From the NCBI GenBank assembly GCA_016869275.1, contig VGEO01000004.1, forward strand, positions 1 through 64,000: DNA of 64,000 nucleotides. Reading direction: 5' to 3'. Source of the DNA: Alphaproteobacteria bacterium (GTDB lineage: Bacteria; Pseudomonadota; Alphaproteobacteria; SHVV01). Shown here one piece after another: positions 15,019 through 24,089 of this stretch. Within the stretch, counting starts at the first letter, position 1. Each line of letters opens with the position of its first letter. The notes beneath the pieces were generated by a model. The model was not told where the DNA came from, did not search any database, and was given only the letters and a program-made list of their open reading frames with translations. The translations under genes were made by a program, and so were the position numbers.

Positions 15019-16242
15019 ATGCTCGATCGCACCAACCTCGCCGTCGAACGGCCGACCTACGTCACCCACCTTGTGTGCGGCATGACCGGGGAAGTACTGC
15101 CGGCCGATCGGCTTCACAACCTCTCGCCCCGCGGCTACCCGATCCTGGTCCGCTACGACCTCGATCGGATCAAGCGCGAATGGGACCGCGGCGCGCTCGC
15201 CGAGCGCGCGCCCGATCTCTGGCGCTACCGCGAGCTTCTGCCGGTGCGGGCGCGGACGAACATCGTGACGCTCGGCGAGACCGCGACGCCGTTGATTCCG
15301 ATCGCGACGATCGCAGCCCGCCACGGCTTGGCGCACCCGCCGCTGATCAAGGACGAAGGTCGGCTACCGACCGGCTCGTTCAAGGCGCGCGGGCTCGCGC
15401 TCGCGGTGGCGATGGCCAAAGAGCTCGGCGTCACCCGGATGGCGATCCCGTCCAACGGCAACGCCGGCGCCGCGCTCGCCGCCTACGGCCGCCGCGCGGG
15501 CATGATGATCGACGTCTTCTGCCCGGCCGACACGCCCGACCTGATGCTGCGCGAGATCGCGGCGCACGGTGCCGACGTTCGCAAGATCGACGGCTACATT
15601 ACCGACTGCGGCAAGCTGGTCGGCGAGGGCGCCCGCGCCGGGCGCTGGTTCGACGTCTCGACGTTGAAAGAGCCCTATCGCATCGAGGGCAAGAAAACGA
15701 TGGGGCTCGAACTCGCCGAGCAGCTCGGCTGGACCGTCCCCGACGTCATTTTTTATCCCACCGGCGGCGGCACCGGCCTGATCGGGATGTGGAAGGCGTT
15801 CGCCGAGCTCGAGGCGATCGGGTGGATCGGAGCGAAGCGGCCGAAGCTGGTCGCGGTGCAGGCCGCGGGTTGCGCGCCGATCGTCCGCGCCTACGCTGCC
15901 GGCTTGCGTCGCGCCGAACCGTGGCGCGACGCCGCGACCGTCGCCATGGGCATCCGCGTGCCGGCCGCCATCGGCGACTTCCTGATTCTCGATGCGGTGC
16001 GCGCGAGTGGCGGGTTCGCGGTCGCGGTCGACGATGACGCGATCCTAGCCGCCCGCGCCGCGATCGGCGCCGACGAAGGCCTGCTACTCTGCCCGGAAGG
16101 TGCGGCGACGGTCGCGGCCTATACCCAGGCGCTCGCGTCGGGCCGGATCGGCCGCAACGAGCAGGCGGTGCTGTTCAACTGCGGCAACGGGCTCAAATAC
16201 CCCTTACCCGAAATCAGTCGGGCGGCGGCGCTGGCCGTCTAA
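15019..16242 (+). CDS. thrC: threonine synthase (PLP-dependent)
   Basis: A 407-residue fold-type II PLP enzyme. The lysine that binds PLP is in LPTGSFKARGLALA (about residue 120), with the phosphate-binding IPSNGNAGAALAAYGRR and the late glycine loop FYPTGGGTGLIGMWKAF. The opening (YVTHLVCGMTGEVLPAD) with a retained zinc-ribbon-like start is typical of the threonine synthase group that converts O-phosphohomoserine to threonine. Paralogous lyases share this fold, so the exact substrate is slightly uncertain. It ends convergently with the TetR pseudogene (4-base overlap). Confidence 0.87.
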   Translation: MLDRTNLAVERPTYVTHLVCGMTGEVLPADRLHNLSPRGYPILVRYDLDRIKREWDRGALAERAPDLWRYRELLPVRARTNIVTLGETATPLIPIATIAARHGLAHPPLIKDEGRLPTGSFKARGLALAVAMAKELGVTRMAIPSNGNAGAALAAYGRRAGMMIDVFCPADTPDLMLREIAAHGADVRKIDGYITDCGKLVGEGARAGRWFDVSTLKEPYRIEGKKTMGLELAEQLGWTVPDVIFYPTGGGTGLIGMWKAFAELEAIGWIGAKRPKLVAVQAAGCAPIVRAYAAGLRRAEPWRDAATVAMGIRVPAAIGDFLILDAVRASGGFAVAVDDDAILAARAAIGADEGLLLCPEGAATVAAYTQALASGRIGRNEQAVLFNCGNGLKYPLPEISRAAALAV

Positions 16243-16922
16243 GGGTGGGTGCCGGGCGCCTGCCATGACGGCCGCAGCAGTTCGCCCTCGCCGAGCGCAA
16301 TGGTCTTGTCCTCGAGCCCGCGCAGCATCGCGAACTGCAGCGACTTGATCAACGCTTCGCCGTCGATCGCACCGGCCATGCGATGAAGCTCGAGCATGAT
16401 GCCGTCGTGCGCGCCGACGATCATCGCCGCCAATTCGCGGGTCTCGAGGTCGGTGCGGAACACGCCGCGCAGTTTGCCGAACTCGATCACGCCCTCGACC
16501 GTGCGCTGGATCAGGCGGTGGATCTTGCGGACCTCCTGGCAGAGCTTATCGTCGGGATTCTGGAATTCGAGCGACATCAGGATCCGGAGCAAGGCGTCGC
16601 TCAAGTAGGTGCGGCTCATCAGCACTTTGGTGTCGAGGAAGGCGACGAGCTTTTCCTTGGCCGATGGACCGGCATTGGCGACCCGCTGCGCCATGAGATT
16701 GAGGACGTCCTCCTCGATGCGGACGAACAGCCGCAACAGCAGCTCGGACTTGCTCTTGAAATAATAGTGGAGCGAGCTCTAGTTGCCGAGATCGGACTCC
16801 TTCGCGATCTGCGCCAGCGTCGTCGCATGGTAGCCGTGAGCGACGAACAGACGCTGGGCGCCGCCGAGAATGCGATTGATCTGGACGGTGCGGTGATCGC
16901 GCGTTGGGGCAGCCTGTACCAA
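16239..16922 (-). pseudogene. TetR family regulator interrupted by an in-frame TAG
   Basis: The frame encodes a complete TetR-type protein: an N-terminal helix-turn-helix (INRILGGAQRLF, HATTLAQIAKESDLGN) and, after a TAG at 16779-16781, SSLHYYFKSKSELLLRLF, which is the usual end of the HTH. A typical ligand-binding domain follows. The stop falls in the recognition-helix region, so a truncated product could not bind DNA normally; the downstream fragment starting at 16736 would lack the HTH. Only a TTG (16922) is available as upstream start after a preceding stop. CAG to TAG would restore Gln. Natural target unknown; the divergent MFS gene is the obvious candidate. Confidence 0.8.
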
Positions 16923-17050
16923 GGACGAAGCTCTTCGGTCGGGGCCCGTGGTTTAGCAAATAAGGGTCGGAATGCAAGGCGAAAGACTCCGCGTGCTGCG
17001 TCCGATGCGACCGCGTTACACTCGCAGCCCGTCTTCGCGAGGTCACCGCT

Positions 17051-18274
17051 TTGTCATTGTTTTCGTTTTCGCCGACCGAAAGTCGCGCGCTCGGCGTCGT
17101 CAGCGCCGGCCATCTGATGAGCCACTTCTACGTCCTAGTGCTGCCGCCGCTCTATCCGGTCCTCAAAGAAGAGTTCGGTGTTTCCTATGCCGAGCTCGGG
17201 CTGACCGCGACCGCTTATGCGATCCTCACCGGCCTCGCCCAGACGCCGGTTGGATTTCTGGTCGACCGCATCGGCGGCCGCCGCCTTCTGGTTGGCGGTT
17301 TGATCGCCATGGGCCTCGCGATTGCGGCGATCGGGTTCTCGTCTTCGTTCTGGGCGGTCGTGCTGCTCTACGGCCTCGCCGGCCTCGCCAATACCGTGTT
17401 TCACCCCGCCAACTACGCGATCCTGTCGGCGTCGATCCCGCGTGAGCGGATCGGCCGGGCCTTCAGTATCCACACCTTCGTCGGCCACATCGGGTGGGCG
17501 ATCGCGCCCGGGATCGTGATCGCCCTTACTGCGCTCTGGAACTGGCGTATGGCGATGGTCGTAACCGGGCTCGCCAGCGTCGCGATTGCGGCCCTGATCG
17601 AATGGCAGCGCGCGGCGCTCCGCGAAGAGCGGGCGAGCACCGCCGCGTCGGGCGCCGCTTCGCCTTCGATCCGGGACGGCATTGCGCTCCTGTTCTCGCC
17701 GGCGATTCTGCTGGCGTTCGTCTTCTTCGTCTTGATCGCGATGGGGTTCGGCGCGCTCCGTCAGTTCGCAGTTTCGGCGCTGGTGGTGGGGTGGGACCTG
17801 CCGCTGGCGACTGCGAACGCGGTGTTGAGCGGGTTCCTGATCGGCTCGCCGATCGGAATCCTGATCGGCGGCCTTTACGTCGATCGCATGAAGCAGCCGG
17901 CACTCATGGCAGCCGGAGGCTTCGTCGTCGGCGCGGCGGCAACGCTCGCGGTCGGTAGCCTGCCGCTTCCGATCGCCGGGCTCACGGTGACTCTGGCCGT
18001 CGCCGGCCTGTGTGCCGGCATGGTGCAGCCGGCCCGTGACCTCATGCTACGGCGGATGACGCCCGAGGGCTCGGCCGGCAAGGTGTTCGGCTTCGCCACC
18101 ACCGGGCTCGGGTTCGGCGGCGCGGTCATGCCGCCGCTGTTCGGGTGGGTGCTGGACCAGGGCGACCCGCGCTGGGTGTTCTGGCTGGCGGCTGCCTTTC
18201 TCTTGGCATCGCTCGTCACCGTGTTCCGCTTCGGCCGCGCCGGTGTCGCCTGGCAGGCGAAGCCGGCCGAATAA
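17051..18274 (+). CDS. MFS transporter
   Basis: A 407-residue major facilitator with about 12 hydrophobic segments. The loop 2-3 signature FLVDRIGGRRLLVGG is clear, and the second half begins around SPSIRDGIALLF. Early segments (LGVVSAGHLMSHFYVLVLPPLYPVLKEEF) resemble the fosmidomycin-resistance/nitrate-type branch, but substrate is not determined. TTG 17051 is the chosen start, as it directly precedes the first conserved residues. It is divergent from the TetR pseudogene, which may once have controlled it. A strong hairpin lies after its stop. Confidence 0.85.
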   Translation: MSLFSFSPTESRALGVVSAGHLMSHFYVLVLPPLYPVLKEEFGVSYAELGLTATAYAILTGLAQTPVGFLVDRIGGRRLLVGGLIAMGLAIAAIGFSSSFWAVVLLYGLAGLANTVFHPANYAILSASIPRERIGRAFSIHTFVGHIGWAIAPGIVIALTALWNWRMAMVVTGLASVAIAALIEWQRAALREERASTAASGAASPSIRDGIALLFSPAILLAFVFFVLIAMGFGALRQFAVSALVVGWDLPLATANAVLSGFLIGSPIGILIGGLYVDRMKQPALMAAGGFVVGAAATLAVGSLPLPIAGLTVTLAVAGLCAGMVQPARDLMLRRMTPEGSAGKVFGFATTGLGFGGAVMPPLFGWVLDQGDPRWVFWLAAAFLLASLVTVFRFGRAGVAWQAKPAE

Positions 18275-18275
18275 C

Positions 18276-18311
18276 GAGAAAGAAAACCCCCGCCGCGCGG
18301 CGCGGCGGGGG
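18276..18311 (-). terminator. rho-independent terminator after amidohydrolase gene
   Basis: A perfect 11-bp GC-rich stem with 3-base loop (18287-18311) is followed on the minus strand by a T-rich tail, TTTTCTTTCTC (18286 down to 18276). It closes the minus-strand amidohydrolase gene ending at 18329 and may also stop the convergent MFS transcript. Confidence 0.85.
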
Positions 18312-18328
18312 TCGTTCGAGAGGCGCCC

Positions 18329-19528
18329 TTACTCGGCCGCGATCGCGCGCGTCTTTGGCAGCTCGATGTCGTAGAGCCGCGCGGCGTTGAAGTAGGACAT
18401 GTCGGCCATCTTCTTGTCGCCGAGCTTGCCGAGCTTTTCTTTTACGATGCGCTGGCTGTTGGGATAGGTGCAGCGGGTGTGGGGAAAATCCGAGCCCCAC
18501 ATCATCGTCGTGTGCGGCGCTGCCTGAATCGCGAGGTCGACATAGGCGTCGTCGACGAAGCCGTGGTAGATGCGCGACATGTACTCGTCGATCGGCTTCT
18601 TGATCGGCGGCAAGCGCATCGCCGGCCCGATCTGGGTCTGCAGTCCGCGCACGCGGAACAGCCAATAGGGCAGCCACGACACCTCGAACTCCGAGAGGAT
18701 CAGCCGGAGCTTGGGGAAGCGGTCCATCAACCCGCTCAGGATGAAGTCGTTGGCGACCACCGGCCCGGCCTCCGAGCAGACGTCGAGCGTCGAGCGCCAC
18801 GCCCAGCCGCGATCCTCACCGAACAGCGTATAGGGATCGCGGGCGTTGCCGGTGATGATGTGGAGCGTGATCGGCAGGTCGGCCGATTGCGCCGCCGCCC
18901 AGAAGCGGTCGTAGTGCTTGTCGCGGTAGGCCGGCCACTCGGGCCGGGCGTCGCAGTTGATGAGCACGCTCTTGAAGCCGCGCTTGACCAGCCGCTCCAG
19001 CTCCTTGACCGCCCAGTTGACATCGGCCATGTGGATCATGCCGGTCGCGAGCAGGCGCTTGCGGTTGACCGACACCACCTCGTTCATCCAGTCGTTGTAG
19101 ACGAGGCAGCAGTCCTCGACCATGCGGTCGTTCTTGGCGCGCATGGTGTAGAGCATCCACGTCGAATTGAGAATCTCGGCCCACACCCCGTCCTTGTCGA
19201 TGCATTTGAGGCGTGCATAGGGGTCCATCGACGCGGCGATCAGCTCTTCCTGGAGCTGCTTCTTTTCCGGCGTCGAGTCGTCGCCTTCGACGATCTCGTC
19301 GATTTTGATGTACTCGAGGCCGGTGAAGTAGAACTTGCCCTTCAAGCCCATCGCGTCGTTCAGGTAGCGCGGCACCTGCTCGCCGTACTCCTTGGCGAGC
19401 GGTTTCTCGAACAAATCCGGCGGCTCGAGCACATGGCTGTCGCCGGAGATGATCCACTGCACCGGTTTCTTCCTCGCCGCCGGTTTGGCCTTGGGCTTGA
19501 ACCTGAGAACCTTGGCTTTCTTCGCCAT
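18329..19528 (-). CDS. amidohydrolase family protein (ACMSD-like), paralogue 1
   Basis: A 399-residue TIM-barrel amidohydrolase of the amidohydrolase-2 group. The first metal motif reads SGDSHVLEP (Asp-x-His rather than the classical His-x-His); later motifs are LHIITGN with a metal-type His and MWGSDFPHTRCTYPNS with the catalytic-type Asp. It has an extra Lys/Ala-rich N-terminal ~20 residues. ATG 19528 follows GAGGAG. It is the last of three tandem paralogues (19659 and 20913 follow upstream) sharing blocks such as LNSTWMLYTMRA. Such enzymes decarboxylate or hydrolyse aromatic-derived acids and lactones; substrate unknown. It ends in TRAIAAE. Confidence 0.88.
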   Translation of the reverse strand: MAKKAKVLRFKPKAKPAARKKPVQWIISGDSHVLEPPDLFEKPLAKEYGEQVPRYLNDAMGLKGKFYFTGLEYIKIDEIVEGDDSTPEKKQLQEELIAASMDPYARLKCIDKDGVWAEILNSTWMLYTMRAKNDRMVEDCCLVYNDWMNEVVSVNRKRLLATGMIHMADVNWAVKELERLVKRGFKSVLINCDARPEWPAYRDKHYDRFWAAAQSADLPITLHIITGNARDPYTLFGEDRGWAWRSTLDVCSEAGPVVANDFILSGLMDRFPKLRLILSEFEVSWLPYWLFRVRGLQTQIGPAMRLPPIKKPIDEYMSRIYHGFVDDAYVDLAIQAAPHTTMMWGSDFPHTRCTYPNSQRIVKEKLGKLGDKKMADMSYFNAARLYDIELPKTRAIAAE

Positions 19529-19658
19529 CAACTCCTCCTCGTGAACGGGCCTATTGCGCGCGCCGCGGTCCCCTCCCCGGGGCCGCCTGCGATGCGCGAA
19601 AGTCGCGGCGATTCATAACAGAACCGCCGCGCGCGAGGCAAAGCCAAACGCGGCCACT

Positions 19659-20813
19659 CTATTCGGCGGCGAGCTTCAAGCCCTTGGCCGGAACCTTGCG
19701 GCTTTTCGGCAAGTCGATGCCGTAGAGCCGCGCGCAATTGTAGTAGGCGAGGTCGTCCATCGCCTTTTTGCCGAGCTTGGCCAAGGTCTTCTGCACCACC
19801 TTCTGGCTGTTGGGATAGGTGCAGCGGGCGTGCGGGAAGTCCGACCCCCACATCAGGTTCTTCGACCCGACCGCGTCGACCGCGGCCTTGACGAAAGCGT
19901 CGTCGACGAAGCCGTGCCACACCCGCTCCATGTAGTCATCGACTTTCCGCTTCGGGCGCTTGAACTTGAGCGCGTCGGCGAATGGTCCCTCGATCTGGTA
20001 CATGCGGAACAGGACGTAGGGGATCCACGACACCTCGTACTCCGAGAGCACGACGTGGAGCTTGGGAAAGCGGTCCATGATGCCGCCGAAGATGAACTCG
20101 TTGGCGAGCACCGGGAACGACTCGGAGAGTATCTGGATCGTCAGCTTCGGCAGCTCTTCGCGCTCCTTGCCGAACAAGGTGAACGGATCGCGGATATTGC
20201 CGGTGATGATGTGGAGAGTCGGCGGGATCTTGTGCGCCTGGCAGCGCGCCCAAAACTTGTCGTATTTCTTGTCGCGGTAGGGCGCCCACTCGGGCCGCGA
20301 GTCGCAATTGACCAGAACGGCAACATGGCCCTTCTTGGCGACGCGGTCGAGTTCGCGGCACGCCCAGTCGACGTCGGCCATGTGGATCATCGCCGTCGCT
20401 TTGAAACGGGTCGGATTAGCCGACGCCATCTCGCCGACCCAGTCGTTGTAAAGGCGGCAGCAGTCCTCGACCATGCGGTCGTTTGCCGCGCGCATGGTGT
20501 AGAGCATCCAGGTCGAATTGAGCACCTCGGCCCACACCCCGTCCTGGTCGATGCACTCGATCCGCGCGTAGGGATCCATCGAGGCGCGGATCAAGGTTTC
20601 CTGCAGCTTCTTCTTGGCCGGTGTCTCGTCGCCTTCGACGATTTCGTCGACCTGGATGTATTCGAGGCCGGTGAAATAGAACTGGCCGCTCTTGCCGAGG
20701 TGCTTGTTGCGGTAGCCCGGCAGTTGATCGCCGTACTTGCGCGCGATCGGCTTGAACAGGTCGTCGGGCTCGAGCACGTGCGAGTCGCTCGAAATGATCC
20801 ATTCCTTGGTCAT
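19659..20813 (-). CDS. amidohydrolase family protein, paralogue 2
   Basis: A 384-residue paralogue of its neighbours. Shared landmarks: SSDSHVLEPDDLF at the start, GVWAEVLNSTWMLYTMRA, MIHMADVDWA, LHIITGN and WGSDFPHARCTYPNSQKVV. The presumed metal site uses Asp-x-His at the first position, and Asp in WGSD. I chose ATG 20813 (MTKEWIIS) because GGAGG sits 8 bases before it; an upstream in-frame codon at 20849 would add 12 unconserved residues. C-terminal tail GLKLAAE. A 130-base gap separates it from paralogue 1, so each copy may have its own ribosome entry within one transcript or separate promoters. Confidence 0.88.
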   Translation of the reverse strand: MTKEWIISSDSHVLEPDDLFKPIARKYGDQLPGYRNKHLGKSGQFYFTGLEYIQVDEIVEGDETPAKKKLQETLIRASMDPYARIECIDQDGVWAEVLNSTWMLYTMRAANDRMVEDCCRLYNDWVGEMASANPTRFKATAMIHMADVDWACRELDRVAKKGHVAVLVNCDSRPEWAPYRDKKYDKFWARCQAHKIPPTLHIITGNIRDPFTLFGKEREELPKLTIQILSESFPVLANEFIFGGIMDRFPKLHVVLSEYEVSWIPYVLFRMYQIEGPFADALKFKRPKRKVDDYMERVWHGFVDDAFVKAAVDAVGSKNLMWGSDFPHARCTYPNSQKVVQKTLAKLGKKAMDDLAYYNCARLYGIDLPKSRKVPAKGLKLAAE

Positions 20814-20860
20814 GGTCCATCCTCCGTTTCGCGAATTATGCAGGCTCATCGCGTAAACAG

Positions 20861-20886
20861 AAAGGGGCGGTCCCGGCGACCGCCCC
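20861..20886 (-). terminator. hairpin terminator between amidohydrolase paralogues
   Basis: GGGGCGGTC (20864-20872), a 5-base loop and GACCGCCCC (20878-20886) form a perfect 9-bp stem. On the minus strand it is followed by TTTCTGTTT, consistent with rho-independent termination of the paralogue 3 transcript ending at 20913. This argues that paralogues 2 and 3 are at least partly separate transcripts. Confidence 0.7.
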
Positions 20887-20912
20887 TCGGTTGCGACTGA
20901 GTTTCGATCGCC

Positions 20913-22061
20913 CTACTCGGCCGCGAGCTTAAGCCCGTTCTTCTTGATTTCGCGGCTTTTCGGCAGCGTCATGTTGTAGTACTCGGCGACGTTGTAATAG
21001 GTGAGATCGTCGACCACCTTCTGCGGCAGGCCCTTGAACACCTGTTTCACCACCTTCTGGCTGTTCGGGTAAGTGCAGCGCGCGTGCGGGAAGTCCGACC
21101 CCCAGGCGATGTTCTTGAGCGGCAGCTTTTTCCACACCAGCTTGAACTCGGAATCGTCGACCAAGCCGTGGAAGATGCGGCTGTAATAGGTCTCGACCGG
21201 CTTCTTCGGCAGCTTGATGTGCATCGCCGGCCCAAGCGCGTGCTGGAGCTGATGGACGCGGAACATCCAGTACGGCAGCCACGATACCTCGAACTCCGAG
21301 CACACGATCTTGAGCTTGGGGAAGCGATCCATGATGCCGCCGAAGATGAACTCGTTGGCGACGACCGGACCGGCCTCCTGCAGCAGTTTGATGGTTTCGC
21401 CCGGGATCTTCTTGCGCTCATCGCCGTGGAAGGTGAAGAGGTCCTTCACGTTGCCGGTGATGATGTGGAGCGTGACCGGCATGTCGGCTTCCTGCGCCGC
21501 CGCCCAGAAGCGGTCGTATTGCTTCTCCTGATAGAGCGGCCAGTCGGGACGGGTGTCGCAGTTGATGAGCACGCTACGCAAGCCCTTCTTGGCAACCCGC
21601 TTCAATTCCTTTGCGGCCCAGCCGACGTCGGCCATGTGGATCATGGCGGTGCCGTAGAGACGACGGGGATCGGCGCTGGCGTGCTCGGCGATCCAGTCGT
21701 TGTAAACCTGGCAGCACGCCTCGACCATGCGGTCGTCGGGCGCGCGCATCGTGTAGAGCATCCAGGTCGAGTTGAGGATTTCGGCCCACACGCCGTCGCG
21801 GTCGAGGCACTTGAGTCGAACGTAGGGATCCTTCGAGGCGCGGATCAGCTCGTCCTGGAGCGCCTGCTTGGCCGGATCGGAGCCGCCTTCGACGATCTCA
21901 TCGATCCGGATGTACTCGTAGCCGGTGAAATAGAACTTGGCTTTGACGCCCTTGTAGCCGTCGACGTAACGGGGCGTGTCCTTGAACCGCTTGCCGAGCG
22001 CCTTCTCGAACAAACCTTCGGGCTCGAGAATGTGCGAGTCGCTCGAGTTGATCCACTGCAT
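20913..22061 (-). CDS. amidohydrolase family protein, paralogue 3
   Basis: A 382-residue third tandem amidohydrolase: NSSDSHILEPEGLFEKAL at the N terminus, EILNSTWMLYTMRAPDDRMVEACC, LHIITGNVKD and WGSDFPHARCTYPNSQKVVKQVF. The motif set and order match paralogues 1 and 2, pointing to tandem duplication followed by divergence. The tail GLKLAAE is identical in its last seven residues to paralogue 2. It lies 53 bases downstream of the 450-residue amidohydrolase gene and is probably co-transcribed with it. Confidence 0.88.
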   Translation of the reverse strand: MQWINSSDSHILEPEGLFEKALGKRFKDTPRYVDGYKGVKAKFYFTGYEYIRIDEIVEGGSDPAKQALQDELIRASKDPYVRLKCLDRDGVWAEILNSTWMLYTMRAPDDRMVEACCQVYNDWIAEHASADPRRLYGTAMIHMADVGWAAKELKRVAKKGLRSVLINCDTRPDWPLYQEKQYDRFWAAAQEADMPVTLHIITGNVKDLFTFHGDERKKIPGETIKLLQEAGPVVANEFIFGGIMDRFPKLKIVCSEFEVSWLPYWMFRVHQLQHALGPAMHIKLPKKPVETYYSRIFHGLVDDSEFKLVWKKLPLKNIAWGSDFPHARCTYPNSQKVVKQVFKGLPQKVVDDLTYYNVAEYYNMTLPKSREIKKNGLKLAAE

Positions 22062-22114
22062 TAGTCGGTATCCTCCTGGTTGCTATTCGTGCGGACCGGC
22101 TCGCGGCCCGCTCC

Positions 22115-23467
22115 CTACTCCGCCGCGATCGAACGGGTCGGAACTTCCTTGACGCGCGCTTGGGTGTACATGTCGCGCCACATGTCGTACGAGAACCGGC
22201 TGACCTTGGCCGGGTCGAACACGTGCTTCGGCAGCTTGACCGGCTCGCCGCCCTTGTAGATGGCGCGGATGTTCTTCTTGTCTTGTAGCACGCGGATGTC
22301 GGCGAGCGGATCCTTGTCGAGAACGACGAAGTCGGCGTAGCGCCCAACCGCAAGCGCGCCGACGTCGGCGTGGTCGCGCAGCATGGTCGCGTTGTTGACG
22401 GTTGTCGCCTGCAGCGCTTCGCCCGGCGTGAATCCCATGAGGGTCACGTAAAACTCGAGTTCGCGCGCGTGCCATTCGCCGTAAGGTGTGATGGCGAAGC
22501 CAGAGTCGGTGCCGACCAGGAACTTGACCCCGGCTTTCTTGGCCTTGAGCAGGTTCGGGACGCCTTCATCGACGATCCGCTTCATGAGGTCGCGGTGCTT
22601 GTGGTTCCCGTCCGTGGCCTGGGTGAACTCATAACCATTCACCATCAGCGCGAACGTCGGACACAACACCAAGTTCTTTTCCAAGCAGGTGTCGATGGCC
22701 TCGTCGTCGATGTAGAAGGCGTGGAAGATGACGTCGCAACCGGCGCGGGCCGACTGTAGCGTCGCCTCGCGGCCACGGGCGTGGCTGATGACTTTCTTCC
22801 CGAGCCGGTGCGCCTCGGCGACGATGGCATCGAGCTCGTCTTGGGCGAAGCAGCCGCCGAGCTCCCCGGTTTGCGGATTCACGTAGACGCCGTCGGCCGC
22901 AATCTTGATGAAATCGACGCCGTCCTTGACCTCGGCGCGGATTTCCTCGATCGCCTCCGTGACGTTGCGAACCAAGACGCCAACCGACGTCTCGGGCACG
23001 CCGATCCAGGTCGGGTAGTAGTCGGCTAGACCCTGGCGCGGCGTGATCTGGCGGCCGGAACACGAGATGCGCGGGCCGACATAGAGCCCGGCGTTGATCG
23101 CGTCGCGTACCGCAATGGTGACGCGGCCGGTGATCGCCGGATCGGCGAGCGAGGTATATCCGGCGGCCAGCACCTGCTGCGCGCCCATCATGGCGCGAAT
23201 CGCGCGGAACTCGACCGGTGCGTAGAGGTCGAGGTCCTCCTCGTTGTGGGCGTTGCCGTATGAAAGGTGGACGTGAACGTCGATCAGACCCGGCGTCACG
23301 AATGCTTGGCCGTAATCGACGACCGTATCGGTCGCGGCCGGTTTGGGCGCGGCCTGGGTGGCACCGACATAAGCGATCCGATCGCCTTGGGCGACGATGG
23401 TCTGGTCGCGCTCAGCGCGCGTGGTCAGGCCCGTGAACAGCGAGCCGCAACGGATGTGCTTGGCCAT
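22115..23467 (-). CDS. metal-dependent amidohydrolase (imidazolonepropionase/prolidase-like)
   Basis: A 450-residue amidohydrolase of a different family from its three neighbours, with the classical metal site: GLIDVHVHLSYG (HxH), FIKIAADG with a probable carbamylated Lys, SHARG, IFHAFY and VGTDSGFAITPYGEW with the final Asp. C-terminal VGRYADFVVLDKDPLADI is the usual urease-like composite domain. Members hydrolyse cyclic amides, imidazolones or dipeptides. It heads the run with paralogue 3 downstream and the RidA-like gene 56 bases upstream. Ends in TRSIAAE. Confidence 0.9.
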   Translation of the reverse strand: MAKHIRCGSLFTGLTTRAERDQTIVAQGDRIAYVGATQAAPKPAATDTVVDYGQAFVTPGLIDVHVHLSYGNAHNEEDLDLYAPVEFRAIRAMMGAQQVLAAGYTSLADPAITGRVTIAVRDAINAGLYVGPRISCSGRQITPRQGLADYYPTWIGVPETSVGVLVRNVTEAIEEIRAEVKDGVDFIKIAADGVYVNPQTGELGGCFAQDELDAIVAEAHRLGKKVISHARGREATLQSARAGCDVIFHAFYIDDEAIDTCLEKNLVLCPTFALMVNGYEFTQATDGNHKHRDLMKRIVDEGVPNLLKAKKAGVKFLVGTDSGFAITPYGEWHARELEFYVTLMGFTPGEALQATTVNNATMLRDHADVGALAVGRYADFVVLDKDPLADIRVLQDKKNIRAIYKGGEPVKLPKHVFDPAKVSRFSYDMWRDMYTQARVKEVPTRSIAAE

Positions 23468-23523
23468 GCTCTGCTTACCTCCCCGAGAGCGCGATTAGCG
23501 GCGTCGTTTTCTTGTGATCCGCG

Positions 23524-23964
23524 TTAACGCCGTCGGCGCCGCGGCTTGTCGTCAATATAACCAATCGCCTCGACCTCGACCAGATTGTCGGGGTCGAACA
23601 GCGACGAAACCCCGACCAGGGTCGACGCCGGAAAGTCGCCCGAAAACACTTCGCGTCGCGCCTTCCAGATCGCCGGTTGGAACCGAATGTCGGTCGTGTA
23701 CATCGTGATCTTGACGACGTCGTCGACCGTGCCGCCCGCGGCCTCCATCAGCGCCTTGATGTTCTGGAAGATCTGGCGCGCCTGCAGGTAGGGGTCTGAC
23801 TTGCTGACGAGCTTGCCGCGCTTGTCGATCGCGATCTGACCGGAGAGATAGACGTGGTTGCCGACCCGCTTGCACTGCGAGTAGGACCCGGGCGGACCTT
23901 CCGGCACTTTGGCGCTGGAGATGCGCCTGCCGCTGGCGTTGAGCACCGCTGCTTTTCTTGCCAT
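23524..23964 (-). CDS. RidA/YjgF/YER057c/UK114 family protein
   Basis: A 146-residue RidA-superfamily protein. SQCKRVGNHVYLSGQIAIDKRGKLV and ARQIFQNIKALMEAAGGTVDDVVKITMYTTDI are typical of the fold. RidA members deaminate reactive enamine/imine intermediates, and many subfamilies sit in catabolic clusters. An Arg at the diagnostic position near the C terminus is not evident in EVEAIGYID, so deaminase activity is uncertain. ATG 23964 gives the expected length. Located at the head of the amidohydrolase run, it suggests breakdown of an amide or cyclic nitrogen compound. Confidence 0.85.
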   Translation of the reverse strand: MARKAAVLNASGRRISSAKVPEGPPGSYSQCKRVGNHVYLSGQIAIDKRGKLVSKSDPYLQARQIFQNIKALMEAAGGTVDDVVKITMYTTDIRFQPAIWKARREVFSGDFPASTLVGVSSLFDPDNLVEVEAIGYIDDKPRRRRR

Positions 23965-24089
23965 GACATCCTCTCCCGGTTCGTCGCGACCGCCCGACCG
24001 GTCGCATGCGGCGCGCATCCTAGCCATCTTTTGCGGGCGCTCAAGCGCCGTGGCACAATCGCGCGATCGATTCACCCGCGGAGGAAAGC

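Noticed and set aside
18329..20849. Direct repeat of mobile origin in the amidohydrolase cluster
   Set aside because: The similarity reflects paralogous proteins; no terminal inverted repeats or transposase.
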